NCBI GenBank assembly: GCA_965220055.1
Contig: CBDCPE010000003.1
Span: forward strand, 186,001-250,000
From: Bin87 sp965220055
GTDB taxonomy: Bacteria > Chloroflexota > Dehalococcoidia > Lucifugimonadales > UBA3495
DNA: 64,000 nt
Direction: 5' to 3'
Positions 8,092 through 15,967 of this stretch are shown here, in pieces. The translations under genes and the position numbers were made by a program. Under the pieces are notes generated by a model. That model ran no database searches. It saw only the letters and a program-made list of their open reading frames with translations, and had not been told where the DNA came from. Positions within the stretch are counted from its first letter, which is position 1; the number at the start of each line of letters is the position of its first letter.

Positions 8092-8555
8092 TCGACCCAC
8101 AGGAACTCATCGACACCTGCCATAAACTCGTGCCGCAGTCGGCAGATCCACCACCCTCCCAAGCGGATCTGCGACGCGCAGTCAGCATCGCCTATTACGC
8201 CGTATTCCACACCCTGGCAGCCTCCAACGCCGAATTGATCGCCGGTCAACCGCAATCCAGCATGTCCGCCTATGCGTGGGAACGGGTCTATCGCCGCCTT
8301 GACCACGGCAGGGCCCGGAACAACCTGCGCGCAGTCCTGAACCTGCTGTCCCAAACCGGGGAATACTTCGCCCGCACCTTCATCGATCTGCAAGACCTGC
8401 GCCAGGAGGCCGACTACGACCCCAACTTCTCGATCACCCGTACCATAACCCTCAACGCCATTGCCCAGGCGGAGACTGCCATCAGGAACTTCGTCCAGCT
8501 GACCCAGGAGGAGCGAAGGCTGCTGGCCGCGCAGTCGATGTTCGACCGGCGCTGA
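8088..8555 (+). CDS. HEPN-domain protein
   Basis: 155 residues from ATG 8088, which overlaps the preceding stop. All-helical. LRRAVSIAYYAVFHTLAASN is the HEPN helix 2 pattern, and RQEADYDPNF is the conserved acidic/tyrosine patch near the C-terminus of the HEPN family. HEPN proteins are often RNases acting as toxins or in abortive infection. It forms a two-gene unit with 7750-8091. Confidence 0.65.
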   Translation: MIDPQELIDTCHKLVPQSADPPPSQADLRRAVSIAYYAVFHTLAASNAELIAGQPQSSMSAYAWERVYRRLDHGRARNNLRAVLNLLSQTGEYFARTFIDLQDLRQEADYDPNFSITRTITLNAIAQAETAIRNFVQLTQEERRLLAAQSMFDRR

Positions 8556-8960
8556 CGAACGCCGCTGCGGCGATCACCGCTGCCGAACACCCTTGAGATC
8601 GAAAGACCCTGTCTCTGCACCCGGTCTGGGACAATTCAAACCCGCGCCCCCCAACCCCGAGAGACCAGCAAGAATCACCGCGCGGCTTGTTCGTTCATCG
8701 ACAGTGCGCATTTCACGGCCCGCCCTATCGTCGGGGACCGACCCTCTCAACGCAAGCACATCCTTGTGCAACTGCCCAGAATCGGTGGGTGTCCTTGTGG
8801 TGAAGCCGTCCTTCCTGCGGAAGCAGGAACCGAGGCAGCCTGCGCACCGGCGAACGTGAGCCGGCCAAGGATTTCCCGGATGCCGGCTTTCGCCGGCACG
8901 ACCGGTTTCGCCCCGGCAGCCGTCCCTATGCGTTGACTCCCACCTCACGCGTACCCAGTT

Positions 8961-9050
8961 TGTCATCGCGAGGAGCAAAGCGACGCGGCGATCTCGTGGC
9001 CAGCAAGGTGACCGTTACCCCCACGAGATTGCCACGCTTCGCTCGCAATG
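8961..9050. repeat. Head-to-head dispersed repeats forming a long hairpin
   Basis: The left arm (TCATCGCGAGGAGCAAAGCG, then ACGCGGCGATCTCGTGG) faces the right arm (CCACGAGATTGCCACGCTTC, then GCTCGCAATGA) across about 23 nt. Both are copies of the CATTGCGAGCGAAGCG family seen elsewhere in the window, here in inverted orientation. The arrangement suits a mobile palindromic unit or a folded transcript. Confidence 0.7.
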
Positions 9051-9210
9051 ACTGATTTACCAAACCATGTACGCGTCAGTGACTCCAGGGCCTTTCGATT
9101 GTTGCCGACCGATGACGATACTTGTCCAAATCCGGTGATTTGAGCGATGACCGCCTACTGGGGAGCCCCCGTTGGCAGCAGAGCCAAACCGGATAATCGA
9201 ATGGCCCTGT

Positions 9211-9237
9211 CAGTGACTCGAGGCGATTTCGCTACTC
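9211..9237. repeat. 27-bp repeat, copy A
   Basis: CAGTGACTCGAGGCGATTTC followed by GCTACTC. An identical direct copy lies at 10348-10374, on the other side of the MNT-HEPN gene. Partial copies lie near 9078 and 13037. Confidence 0.7.
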
Positions 9238-9397
9238 AACGAATTTCGCAACACACAACGCGCGGTCAAAACCCCGCTTGCCCCAACCCACTGGGCCACG
9301 TCGAGCAGTCAAGCCCCAACGGGTAAAATGATACCGTCGTCGAAAGACGCCAAGCCTTGGCGTAGTGAAGACCACGAATACGACAGGAGCAGCACAA

Positions 9398-10195
9398 ATG
9401 CAGAAGCACGATCATCGAGCGCTTCAAGTAGCCCAACGAGTGCAACAGCATGAGCAACCTGACCTAGCCATCCTGTTCGGCTCCAGATCCCGTGGCGACC
9501 ACGATGAACTGAAATCAGACATCGACATCATGCTGGTCCAAGAAACAGAACCAGACATTGAACAGAAACGATTGGCGACCCAAGTCGCCAATAACATCGC
9601 CACAGAAACCTACGGACAAATGGTGCAGGTAGAACTGGTCTGGCGCACACTCGACCAGTTCCGTTTCAACCGGCGCTACATCAACAGCGTAGAAACCAGC
9701 GCCGCACGCGAAGGTGTCATCATGCCGCGCAATCCGGAAAACTACAGTCCCAGCGACTACGAAGATGAGCAAACCGAGTACCAGTACGACTGGTCCAACT
9801 ACCAAGAAAGAGTTCGCCACGCGGAAATACATCTGGACGAATTCGTTTTCCTAGCTGAGGCAGGCCGCAACGACCTCGTCATAGGCCAACAGGCCCAGAA
9901 CGCCTTGGAACACGGTATGAAAGCTCTGATACACGCCGCCAGAGGAGAATATTCCAACACCCACAGCATCAGCGACCTGCTGGGCGCCGTCCGGCACTTT
10001 GACCCCACAATGAACGATTTCAGCCTCTCTATTCCGCCCGACGTCTACACGGAGTACGAGGGCCAAGCCGAGTACCGGGCAAGGCGCCAACCAGAACTCA
10101 CGCAATACCCGGACTACCTGGAGAAGACCACGCACGACGTGTCACAAATCATCAACCGCGCCAAGGAATTGCGCTACCGAGCAACCAACCAATGA
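9398..10195 (+). CDS. Fused minimal nucleotidyltransferase-HEPN protein
   Basis: 265 residues from ATG 9398, which has AGGAG 8 nt upstream (an earlier in-frame ATG at 9365 lacks one). The N-terminal domain (about 10-105) is a minimal nucleotidyltransferase: FGSRSRGDHDELKSDIDIML has GS-X11-D-I-D. The C-terminal domain (about 130-250) is HEPN: QNALEHGMKALIHAARGE runs into the R-X6-H motif R-GEYSNT-H. In MNT/HEPN toxin-antitoxin pairs the MNT protein AMPylates the HEPN RNase; here both are one chain, so the control would be internal. The gene is alone and is flanked by direct repeats at 9211 and 10348. Confidence 0.75.
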   Translation: MQKHDHRALQVAQRVQQHEQPDLAILFGSRSRGDHDELKSDIDIMLVQETEPDIEQKRLATQVANNIATETYGQMVQVELVWRTLDQFRFNRRYINSVETSAAREGVIMPRNPENYSPSDYEDEQTEYQYDWSNYQERVRHAEIHLDEFVFLAEAGRNDLVIGQQAQNALEHGMKALIHAARGEYSNTHSISDLLGAVRHFDPTMNDFSLSIPPDVYTEYEGQAEYRARRQPELTQYPDYLEKTTHDVSQIINRAKELRYRATNQ

Positions 10196-10322
10196 CGCCG
10201 GCAGAAAATCAGCGTCTGAAGGCAACGTGTCGGTGACCAGCAACGCAACCGTTGTACGGCAACGGCCAAAAACTGAGACGATATCCGTAGTGAGTGTGAC
10301 CACTTTCACCCGCCGTTTGACC

Positions 10323-10380
10323 GAATCCCGACTAGCGAAATTTCCTACAGTGACTCGAGGCGATTTCGCTACTCGGGATT
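10323..10380. repeat. Palindromic repeat, copy B of the 27-bp family
   Basis: The arms AATCCCGACTAGCGAAAT and ATTTCGCTACTCGGGATT pair with one mismatch across 22 nt. The right half contains the 27-bp sequence (10348-10374) found also at 9211-9237. A half copy (GTAGCGAAATCTCC, then TCACAGTGACTC) sits at 13021-13046. Confidence 0.7.
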
Positions 10381-10758
10381 TGCTGGGATAGTGTCCTGAA
10401 ACCGTCTGTCTCGCGACGTGTTTCGTATTCGCGTTTTGGCTGTTATCACGTGATTTTAGAGCATCCGCGACACCAGACCAGAATGGGAAAAGTGTTTGTG
10501 CAAGGCCCAACTGGCCTTGGCCAGTCCTTATTCCTCAAAGAGACAGAAATTGAGCAACGCAAACTCGGCGATAGCCCCGCTAGAAACAACATCACCGACC
10601 AGAACCTCTTGGGGCTTCATGTAGACTCGCCTCTGGAGGGAGCTGAACGACCACAACCTCCTGCTTTTTGACGATGCCTACACCAGCGAGCAGGCCAGCC
10701 AAGACGGACGTCAACAGAGGAACCTATCGCTCCAATGGGGAGTGGAGACCGCGCTCCA

Positions 10759-10768
10759 CTCGGAATAG
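10759..10768. repeat. Left 10-bp target-site duplication
   Basis: CTCGGAATAG directly abuts the left inverted repeat at 10769 and is repeated exactly at 12393-12402 next to the right inverted repeat. Confidence 0.85.
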
Positions 10769-11004
10769 TAGGATTGTTCAAGTAGGGATAGGCGCTACGA
10801 ATTGCGTACGCGGAGTGTCGGTATTCCGCCGGTTGCTGCGACGATATTCGTATTATCGGTTGCGTCGGTTATCTCACTGTGACGCTGCTGGGAGGGGGGC
10901 AACCCAACGCGCTTTGTGCTTGGGGTTCCGGATCGCCAGCACACACGGTGCATGAGCGGTAGCTTGGAAGTTACGATGCCCTTCGTGGATGGACATCGTT
11001 CTTG

Positions 11005-11025
11005 CCTACTTGAACAACCCTACTA
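11005..11025. repeat. Internal copy of the element's terminal repeat
   Basis: CCTACTTGAACAACCCTACTA matches the right inverted repeat with one mismatch. It lies 15 nt before the lipoprotein start and makes a 255-bp MITE-like unit with the left end. Confidence 0.75.
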
Positions 11026-11039
11026 AACAGGTGTAGCGC

Positions 11040-12272
11040 TTGAAAACGCTCTACTGGCTGGGAAGCCTGGCACTGTGCATGGTTCTACTGTCTCTTGTGG
11101 TAGCCTGCAGCGGTGCCGGGTCTTCACCGCCCAAATCATTGCCTGCAACGCCGGAGGCCGGTTTCTCACTTGAGGCCGGGCTCCCGCCCAATGTGGGTTA
11201 CCTCCGTTCTTCACACCCATTCGGCAGCCGGTTTACCGTGTTCAACGCGGACACCTTCGAGGTCTACCGGTCGGTCGAACTGCCGCGTGCGAGCATTGGC
11301 TCCTCGCACCGGCTTGAGTTCGGCCCGGCCGGCCGCATCTGGCTCGGCTACACCCAGACAGGAGTTGACGATCTAAAGCTCCGGGGAGGCGGGAAGGACC
11401 GAGTGCTGGTGTTTTCCCCGGAAGGTGAGTTGGAGCACGAGCTGGACATCGGCTGTGGAACTCCGGACACGGGCATCGCTTTCGCCGGAGGGTATGCCTT
11501 CATCGGATGCGCGGCCCGGCAGGTCGTGGTCATGGACGCGGCAACCCTGGAGGTGGTGAAGGTTTTCGACGAGGTTTATCCTCCTGGCGAGGACATCTAC
11601 GAAACATCCTTCTATATCACCGCAGTGGAGGAAGTTGCGGGCCAGATCCTGGTCATCGGATATGGAGGCCCGCCGAAAGGGTACCAGCGTCTGACCAATC
11701 ATGCCGCGTCATATACCAGGGTGGGGGTGATAGACCCCAAGACACTGACCATACGGGGGTACCTGACGGGTTTGGAACCCGGTCTGCGGGTCCTGAACGT
11801 GCTGGAGGTAGACGGCATGGCGTGGCTCTTCAACATATTCAGTCACCTGGAAGAGCGGCCTCCGCGCACTGACGTCTACGTGATGGATCCCCGGTCTGTG
11901 GAGATCGTGGATCAGTTCAACTTGGAGCAGCCTTTTCCCAAATGGGCTGAATTCGGTGATGAGGACGTCATGTTCATATACCACAATGCCCCGTCCAAAA
12001 TGATTCACGGGGTCCAGTACTCGAGAGGCATTACCCGGCTGGATCTGGAGACTCGCCAAGAGCGGTTCACGGCCACGCCGGAGATGGCTCATGCTTTCGG
12101 GATGGGGGTATACCGCAACAGGCCGTGCCTAGCCCGAGACGGTGGCCCGGACATCGGCGGTTTGTGGTGCATGAACTCCGACGGCACCTTTGAACGGAGC
12201 TTGCCCCAGCGGTACGCCGTCGGGGTCCAGTTCAAAGAGGAGAATAACCAGGGTGAACCCGCCTCACGGTGA
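11040..12272 (+). CDS. Secreted lipoprotein with beta-propeller-like repeats, cargo of the transposon-like element
   Basis: 410 residues from a TTG start. A type II signal peptide (hydrophobic stretch, lipobox VVAC, Cys about residue 23) predicts anchoring on the outer face of the membrane. The mature part has repeating four-strand blocks typical of YVTN/quinoprotein-like propellers: TVFNADTFEVYRSVELP, VLVFSPEGELEHELDIG, VVVMDAATLEVVKVFDE, VGVIDPKTLTIRGYLTG, VYVMDPRSVEIVDQFNL, ITRLDLETRQERF. Function unknown; such proteins often bind ligands or partners. It is the only gene within the 10769-12392 unit. A hydrophobic protein gene follows just outside the element. Confidence 0.7.
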   Translation: MKTLYWLGSLALCMVLLSLVVACSGAGSSPPKSLPATPEAGFSLEAGLPPNVGYLRSSHPFGSRFTVFNADTFEVYRSVELPRASIGSSHRLEFGPAGRIWLGYTQTGVDDLKLRGGGKDRVLVFSPEGELEHELDIGCGTPDTGIAFAGGYAFIGCAARQVVVMDAATLEVVKVFDEVYPPGEDIYETSFYITAVEEVAGQILVIGYGGPPKGYQRLTNHAASYTRVGVIDPKTLTIRGYLTGLEPGLRVLNVLEVDGMAWLFNIFSHLEERPPRTDVYVMDPRSVEIVDQFNLEQPFPKWAEFGDEDVMFIYHNAPSKMIHGVQYSRGITRLDLETRQERFTATPEMAHAFGMGVYRNRPCLARDGGPDIGGLWCMNSDGTFERSLPQRYAVGVQFKEENNQGEPASR

Positions 12273-12392
12273 TTCTCCGGTGTGCGAACCATGCGAGCCT
12301 TCCAGAAGTAGAAAGGGGGGCGGGGGACTCCCGCTCGGTTGGGCATGCCAATTGCGAAAATCGTCACGCTCTACCCTACTTGAACAATCCTA

Positions 12393-12402
12393 CTCGGAAT
12401 AG
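12393..12402. repeat. Right 10-bp target-site duplication
   Basis: CTCGGAATAG, identical to 10759-10768, immediately follows the right inverted repeat. Confidence 0.85.
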
Positions 12403-12415
12403 GGAGAATCTCAGG

Positions 12416-12874
12416 TTGAAATATATTTCCGCCGGAATAAACCGCATCGCCCTATTCTTGGCCACTACCTCCCATGTTCTGAGTTGGGCAGCCTACTTAT
12501 GGATAGTATTTCGGCCCCACGCTCAGAGGAGCGTGTCGACGGGTCCGCTCGGCGTTGCCGGAAACGGCGCAGCGGAGAGACAGGTCGTCGTAGAATACGT
12601 CACCCTGACACAGGTCGACGGCTATCTGGTTCTGATTCCGCTGTTCATCCCTGTTCTCGTGACCGCCCTGGCACTGCTATTCATGTTGACCCGGAAGAAA
12701 AGGCGAACCGCAAATGCGCTGGTAATCTGGAGCCTCACGGCAATACTGCTGGTATTTTGCGGATTGGGATACTACGGATTCGGCATATTCTACCTGCCAG
12801 CAGCCATAACCCTGACAGCGGCCGCCGTCACTTTTGGGACTGGGCGCGGACTCCCCGGTTGCTCAACACCATGA
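12416..12874 (+). CDS. Four-helix membrane protein of unknown function
   Basis: About 152 residues if started at TTG 12416 (behind GGGAGAATCTCAGG). The frame is open further upstream but there passes through the mobile-element end. Four hydrophobic segments: IALFLATTSHVLSWAAYLWI, YLVLIPLFIPVLVTALALLF, ANALVIWSLTAILLVFCGLG and IFYLPAAITLTAAAVTFGTG, with a short basic KKRR loop after the second. No family recognised. It lies just outside the right target duplication, so before the insertion it directly followed the remnant that ends at 10768. Confidence 0.5.
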   Translation: MKYISAGINRIALFLATTSHVLSWAAYLWIVFRPHAQRSVSTGPLGVAGNGAAERQVVVEYVTLTQVDGYLVLIPLFIPVLVTALALLFMLTRKKRRTANALVIWSLTAILLVFCGLGYYGFGIFYLPAAITLTAAAVTFGTGRGLPGCSTP

Positions 12875-13380
12875 GCCGGTTCGAAGCCTAGCGCCTGAGG
12901 ACATTCAATGGTTTTCAACCGGCTTGGCTTACCCAGATAAAGCAGATTTGAACTGTTAACCGTATTACGAGATTCGTCGGCTCATTGGTTGATCCCGACC
13001 TTGCATACATTGAGATCGGAGTAGCGAAATCTCCTCACAGTGACTCCCACCCCTCTTGACATGGGCGAACGCCTGTTCCATAATCAATCCCGTCAGGTGA
13101 TAATTCGCTTAGCCAGAGCCAACCGGTCGTTCACGGCCATCCGTTAGCATCAAAATCGCAATACCTGGTCGTACGACGACAGGGACCGCCGCCGTTCCCA
13201 CCCGGGAAACTCGCCGGCGCGGTCCTCAGCGGCCACAGGAGACGCCACTATCCTGGGAGATGCGGCCATGACCCTCGCGGTCGGCCCTCAGTGATCCGAA
13301 ACAGGGGTTAAATCTTTGCGTACCACCCCGGCCGTGGGGCTAACCAACGACCATCAGGCTCTGGCAGAACGAACCAATTC

Positions 13381-13482
13381 ACCGCACCGACAACCAAATC
13401 ACCGCACCGACAACTAAATCACCGCACCGACAACTAAATCACCGCACCGACAACCTGACCGCACCGAGAACCTGACCGCACC
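13381..13482. repeat. 20-bp tandem repeat, three exact-length units plus degenerate units
   Basis: The unit ACCGCACCGACAACYAAATC occurs at 13381, 13401 and 13421, partly at 13441, then as 17-bp degenerate units (CTGACCGCACCGAGAAC). There is no spacer variation, so it is not a CRISPR array. Confidence 0.85.
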
Positions 13483-13597
13483 AACTATCCGACGCATCTG
13501 GCACGTACCCACTTGCGTTCAAACTATCAATGCCAGCGTCCTTTCCGTTGTCATTGCGAGTGCCCATTGCTTTGTCAATGTCAGCGTCCTTTCTGCT

Positions 13598-13640
13598 GTC
13601 ATTGCGAGCGAAGCGCGGCAATCTCGTTGGCGTAAGCGAC
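13598..13640. repeat. Dispersed repeat copy
   Basis: A full copy of CATTGCGAGCGAAGCGCGGC followed by AATCTCGTTGG, the same element as at 421, 14679 and 18586. A half copy precedes it at 13549. Confidence 0.75.
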
Positions 13641-13740
13641 GTCGCCACGGCGATGGAATTGCCATGTCGTTTCGCCCCACGCAATACCCAACTGGGTACG
13701 CGTGAGTCTGACGCATCATTACACCCGACCAGGAGAGCCC

Positions 13741-14361
13741 GTGAGCCCCAATTACCACCTCAGCCGCAGCCTTCATTTCTTGGACCTTGTCAACGCCGAT
13801 CTCGACGCCGGCGATTACCAGCGCGCTGCCGGAGCCATCAGGCGCTCCGCCACCCACGCTGTGACCGCCGCCGCCGTCCATTGGCATTATCCTCACAACA
13901 CCCGTCGCCGTCTGCACATCGTGATTAGCCGGCTCATGTTCGACGGCTTGCTGGAGAACACCCACCAGCGCACCTTGCGTCAGGTGTACGAGCTGTCCGA
14001 CATCGTCGCCGGCTCATCCGTCCCCGCCGGCTCATCCGTCCCCGCCGGATCATCGGTCCCAGATAGTCTGCGGGCCATGCGCCGTGCCCGTCGCCGCGTC
14101 TCCAGGCTGATCGCCGCCGTGACCTCGGCCATGTCCGCCGATCCCAATCCAATGACCCTGGAAGAGGCCATCGCCGCCGCCGGCCGCGCCGGTCAACTCT
14201 GCGACCGTCCCAGCCGCTACGAGATGCACACCACTGTTCCTGCCCGCTGCAACAACCTCAAATTTCCGCCCGGTAGTCCCGGGGGAAGTTCATTGGCCCA
14301 CGATCCCGTTGCCTGTCCCAAGTGCGCCAGCGTCGACGCCCTCCTCGCGTCCCGCGCCTAG
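13741..14361 (+). CDS. HEPN/PaREP1-like protein with a cysteine-containing tail
   Basis: 206 residues from GTG 13741, with AGGAG 5 nt upstream. Residues 5-90 (SRSLHFLDLVNADLDAGDYQ, then RAAGAIRRSATHAVTAAAVH and RQVYELSDIV) follow the same helix layout as the PaREP1-like proteins at 1480 and 61001, including the D/E-x-G-D/N step after the first helix, so it looks like a distant member. A linker holds three copies of AGSSVP encoded by an 18-bp DNA repeat. The C-terminus has spaced cysteines ending CPKC, which may bind a metal. Function unknown. Confidence 0.5.
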   Translation: MSPNYHLSRSLHFLDLVNADLDAGDYQRAAGAIRRSATHAVTAAAVHWHYPHNTRRRLHIVISRLMFDGLLENTHQRTLRQVYELSDIVAGSSVPAGSSVPAGSSVPDSLRAMRRARRRVSRLIAAVTSAMSADPNPMTLEEAIAAAGRAGQLCDRPSRYEMHTTVPARCNNLKFPPGSPGGSSLAHDPVACPKCASVDALLASRA

Positions 14362-14523
14362 CCCTTCACCGAGATGTGCCGTCGCCACCCCTCCGTCGCC
14401 TCCATAAAGTCCTCGCGGTAGTGCGCACGGCCTTTCCAAAGTTCAACCGTCATTCCGGCGAAAGAACGTCACCCCGTACTTGATACGGGCGGGATCCATA
14501 CCGTTGTTGCGCAACGCACTCCA

Positions 14524-14637
14524 GGGCCGCCACCCGTCCCTCCCGCCGGCGCAGCGCCGCCGAGCCGCCACCCGTTCCCCCTGCCGGCGCAGCGCCGCCG
14601 AGCCGCCACCCGTTCCCCCTGCCGGCGCAGCGCCGCT
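14524..14637. repeat. 38-bp tandem repeat, three units
   Basis: The unit starting GAGCCGCCACCCGTTCCCCC and ending TGCCGGCGCAGCGCCGCC repeats at 14524 (diverged), 14562 and 14600. It lies in the 421-nt gap between the 13741 gene and the MetE-like gene. The rest of that gap holds only a dispersed repeat. Confidence 0.85.
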
Positions 14638-14678
14638 TGCCCGCCATCGCCGATGCGTACCCGCTTTCGATTGAGTTG

Positions 14679-14712
14679 TCATTGCGAGCGAAGCGCGGCA
14701 ATCTCGTCGCCC
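14679..14712. repeat. Dispersed repeat copy
   Basis: CATTGCGAGCGAAGCGCGGC followed by AATCTCGTCGCC, identical over its core to the copies at 421 and 13598. Confidence 0.75.
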
Positions 14713-14782
14713 CATGGGCCCCCGCCGCATGGATTACAATTGCACCCTCCACGCCGATCATCGCCGCAACACCGGAGGGGCC

Positions 14783-15928
14783 ATGAAACGCAGCACGTCC
14801 AGGATTCTCACCACCCACACCGGCAGCCTGCCCCGGTCTCCCGAGCTCCAGGACCTCCTGCGCCTGCGCGAGGACCAGCAGAGCTTCGACGCGGCCGCGT
14901 TCCAGTCCAGCATCCGCGACGCCGTGGGCGACATCCTCGACCGACAGCAGAACGCCGGCATCGACGTGGTCAACGACGGCGAGCAGGGCCGCTCCCAGTA
15001 CGCCACCTACGTCAAGGAACGTCTCAGCGGCTTTGAAGGCGAGCGCATGGTGCGTTCCCACGTCCGCCTGGACGACGCCGATTTCCCCGAGTACGCCGCC
15101 ACGCAGACCAGCATGTCCTCGCGCAACATGCCCCAGCCGGCCTGCACCGGCCCCATCGCCTGGAAGGACTGGCCGGCCGTCGAGCGCGACATCGCCCACC
15201 TCAGGGAGGCCGTCGCCGGCCGCCAGGTGGAAGAGGTGTTCATGACCGCCGCCTCGCCGGGCGTCATCGCCAACTTCCTTCCCAACGAGTACTACGCCAC
15301 CGAGGAGGAGTACCTCTACGCCCTCGCCGAGGTGATGAAGGACGAGTACAACGCCATCGCCGCCGCCGGCCTCATCCTCCAGATCGATTGCCCCGACCTC
15401 GCCATGACCCGTGTGTCGCAGTTCTCCCACCTGTCGGTGGAGGAATTCAAGAAGATCGTCGAACTGCACGTTGAGGTCATCAACTACGCCCTGAAGGACA
15501 TCGACCCGGAGCGCATGCGGCTCCACGTCTGCTGGGGAAACACCGAGGGCCCCCACCACCACGATGTGCCCCTGCGGGAGATCGTGAACCTGGTGCTGCA
15601 GGCCCGCCCCTTGGGCCTGTCCATCGAGGGCGCCAACCCCAGGCACGGCCACGAGTGGAAGGTGTGGGAGGACGTCCGCCTCCCCGAGGGCAAGGTGCTG
15701 CTTCCCGGCGTGCTGGACACCACCACCAACTTCATCGAACATCCGGAGCTCATCGCCCAGCGCATCCTGAACTACGCCAACCTGGTGGGTCGCGAGAACG
15801 TCATCCCCGGCAGCGACTGCGGCTTCGGCACCTCCGCCTGGGGCCGCAAGGTGGAGACGAGCATCGCCTGGGCCAAGCTGGCCTCCATGACGGAAGGGGC
15901 GCGGCTGGCCTCCCGGGAACTGTGGTAA
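14783..15928 (+). CDS. MetE C-terminal-type (cobalamin-independent) methyltransferase family protein
   Basis: 381 residues from ATG 14783, preceded by GGAGG at 5 nt. It matches the UROD/MetE-like TIM-barrel family: TTHTGSLPRS near the N-terminus, DVVNDGEQGR, LQIDCPDLAM, MRLHVCWGN and the C-terminal PGSDCGFGT. The His and two Cys in the last motifs are the expected zinc ligands that activate a thiol. Full MetE is about twice this length; single-domain members act on other thiol substrates, for example in coenzyme M or sulfonate metabolism, or use corrinoid partners. The exact substrate cannot be read from the sequence. It is monocistronic here; the gene after it is on the opposite strand. Confidence 0.75.
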   Translation: MKRSTSRILTTHTGSLPRSPELQDLLRLREDQQSFDAAAFQSSIRDAVGDILDRQQNAGIDVVNDGEQGRSQYATYVKERLSGFEGERMVRSHVRLDDADFPEYAATQTSMSSRNMPQPACTGPIAWKDWPAVERDIAHLREAVAGRQVEEVFMTAASPGVIANFLPNEYYATEEEYLYALAEVMKDEYNAIAAAGLILQIDCPDLAMTRVSQFSHLSVEEFKKIVELHVEVINYALKDIDPERMRLHVCWGNTEGPHHHDVPLREIVNLVLQARPLGLSIEGANPRHGHEWKVWEDVRLPEGKVLLPGVLDTTTNFIEHPELIAQRILNYANLVGRENVIPGSDCGFGTSAWGRKVETSIAWAKLASMTEGARLASRELW

Positions 15929-15967
15929 AAGCCTCCGGACGCGGCGTCAGCCGTACCCTGCATCACA

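Larger units (their letters stand above)
8556..9397. other. Long intergenic region with dispersed repeats
   Basis: About 840 nt without a convincing gene. It holds an inverted pair of the genome's dispersed repeat (8961-9050) and a 27-bp repeat at 9211-9237 that recurs at 10348-10374. The rest shows no structure I can name. Confidence 0.6.
10196..10768 (+). other. Intergenic region with a repeat hairpin and a possible gene remnant
   Basis: Beyond the hairpin at 10323-10380 there is a protein-like open frame at 10625-10768 (TRLWRELNDHNLLLFDDAYT, then SEQASQDGRQQRNLSLQWGV and ETALHSE) that starts right after a TAG and has no start codon. It ends exactly at the target duplication of the 10769-12392 element. 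It may be the 3' end of a decayed gene. Family not recognised. Confidence 0.35.
10769..12392. mobile_element. 1624-bp non-autonomous transposon-like element carrying a lipoprotein gene
   Basis: The ends are perfect 19-bp inverted repeats: TAGGATTGTTCAAGTAGGG (10769-10787) and its complement (12374-12392). They are flanked by a perfect 10-bp direct repeat, so this is a completed insertion. No transposase is encoded; the only gene is the lipoprotein at 11040-12272. A third copy of the end sequence, in right-end orientation with one mismatch, lies inside at 11005-11023. The first 255 bp could therefore be a smaller MITE that, together with the far end, mobilised the gene. A 10-bp duplication suits IS4- or ISAs1-like transposases. 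Removing the element joins the remnant ending at 10768 to the ribosome site of the 12416 gene. Confidence 0.75.
12875..13740. other. Gene-free region with repeats
   Basis: About 865 nt. It contains a half copy of the 27-bp repeat (13021-13046), a 20-bp tandem repeat (13381-13482) and dispersed-repeat copies at 13549-13575 and 13598-13640. I see no gene. Confidence 0.6.

Noticed and set aside
10450..10671. 73-codon frame between the MNT-HEPN gene and the mobile element
   Set aside because: No start signal or recognisable pattern; an overlapping frame at 10625-10768 is more protein-like but also lacks a start.
13381..13482. Possible CRISPR array
   Set aside because: The units are directly adjacent without unique spacers and there are no cas genes.
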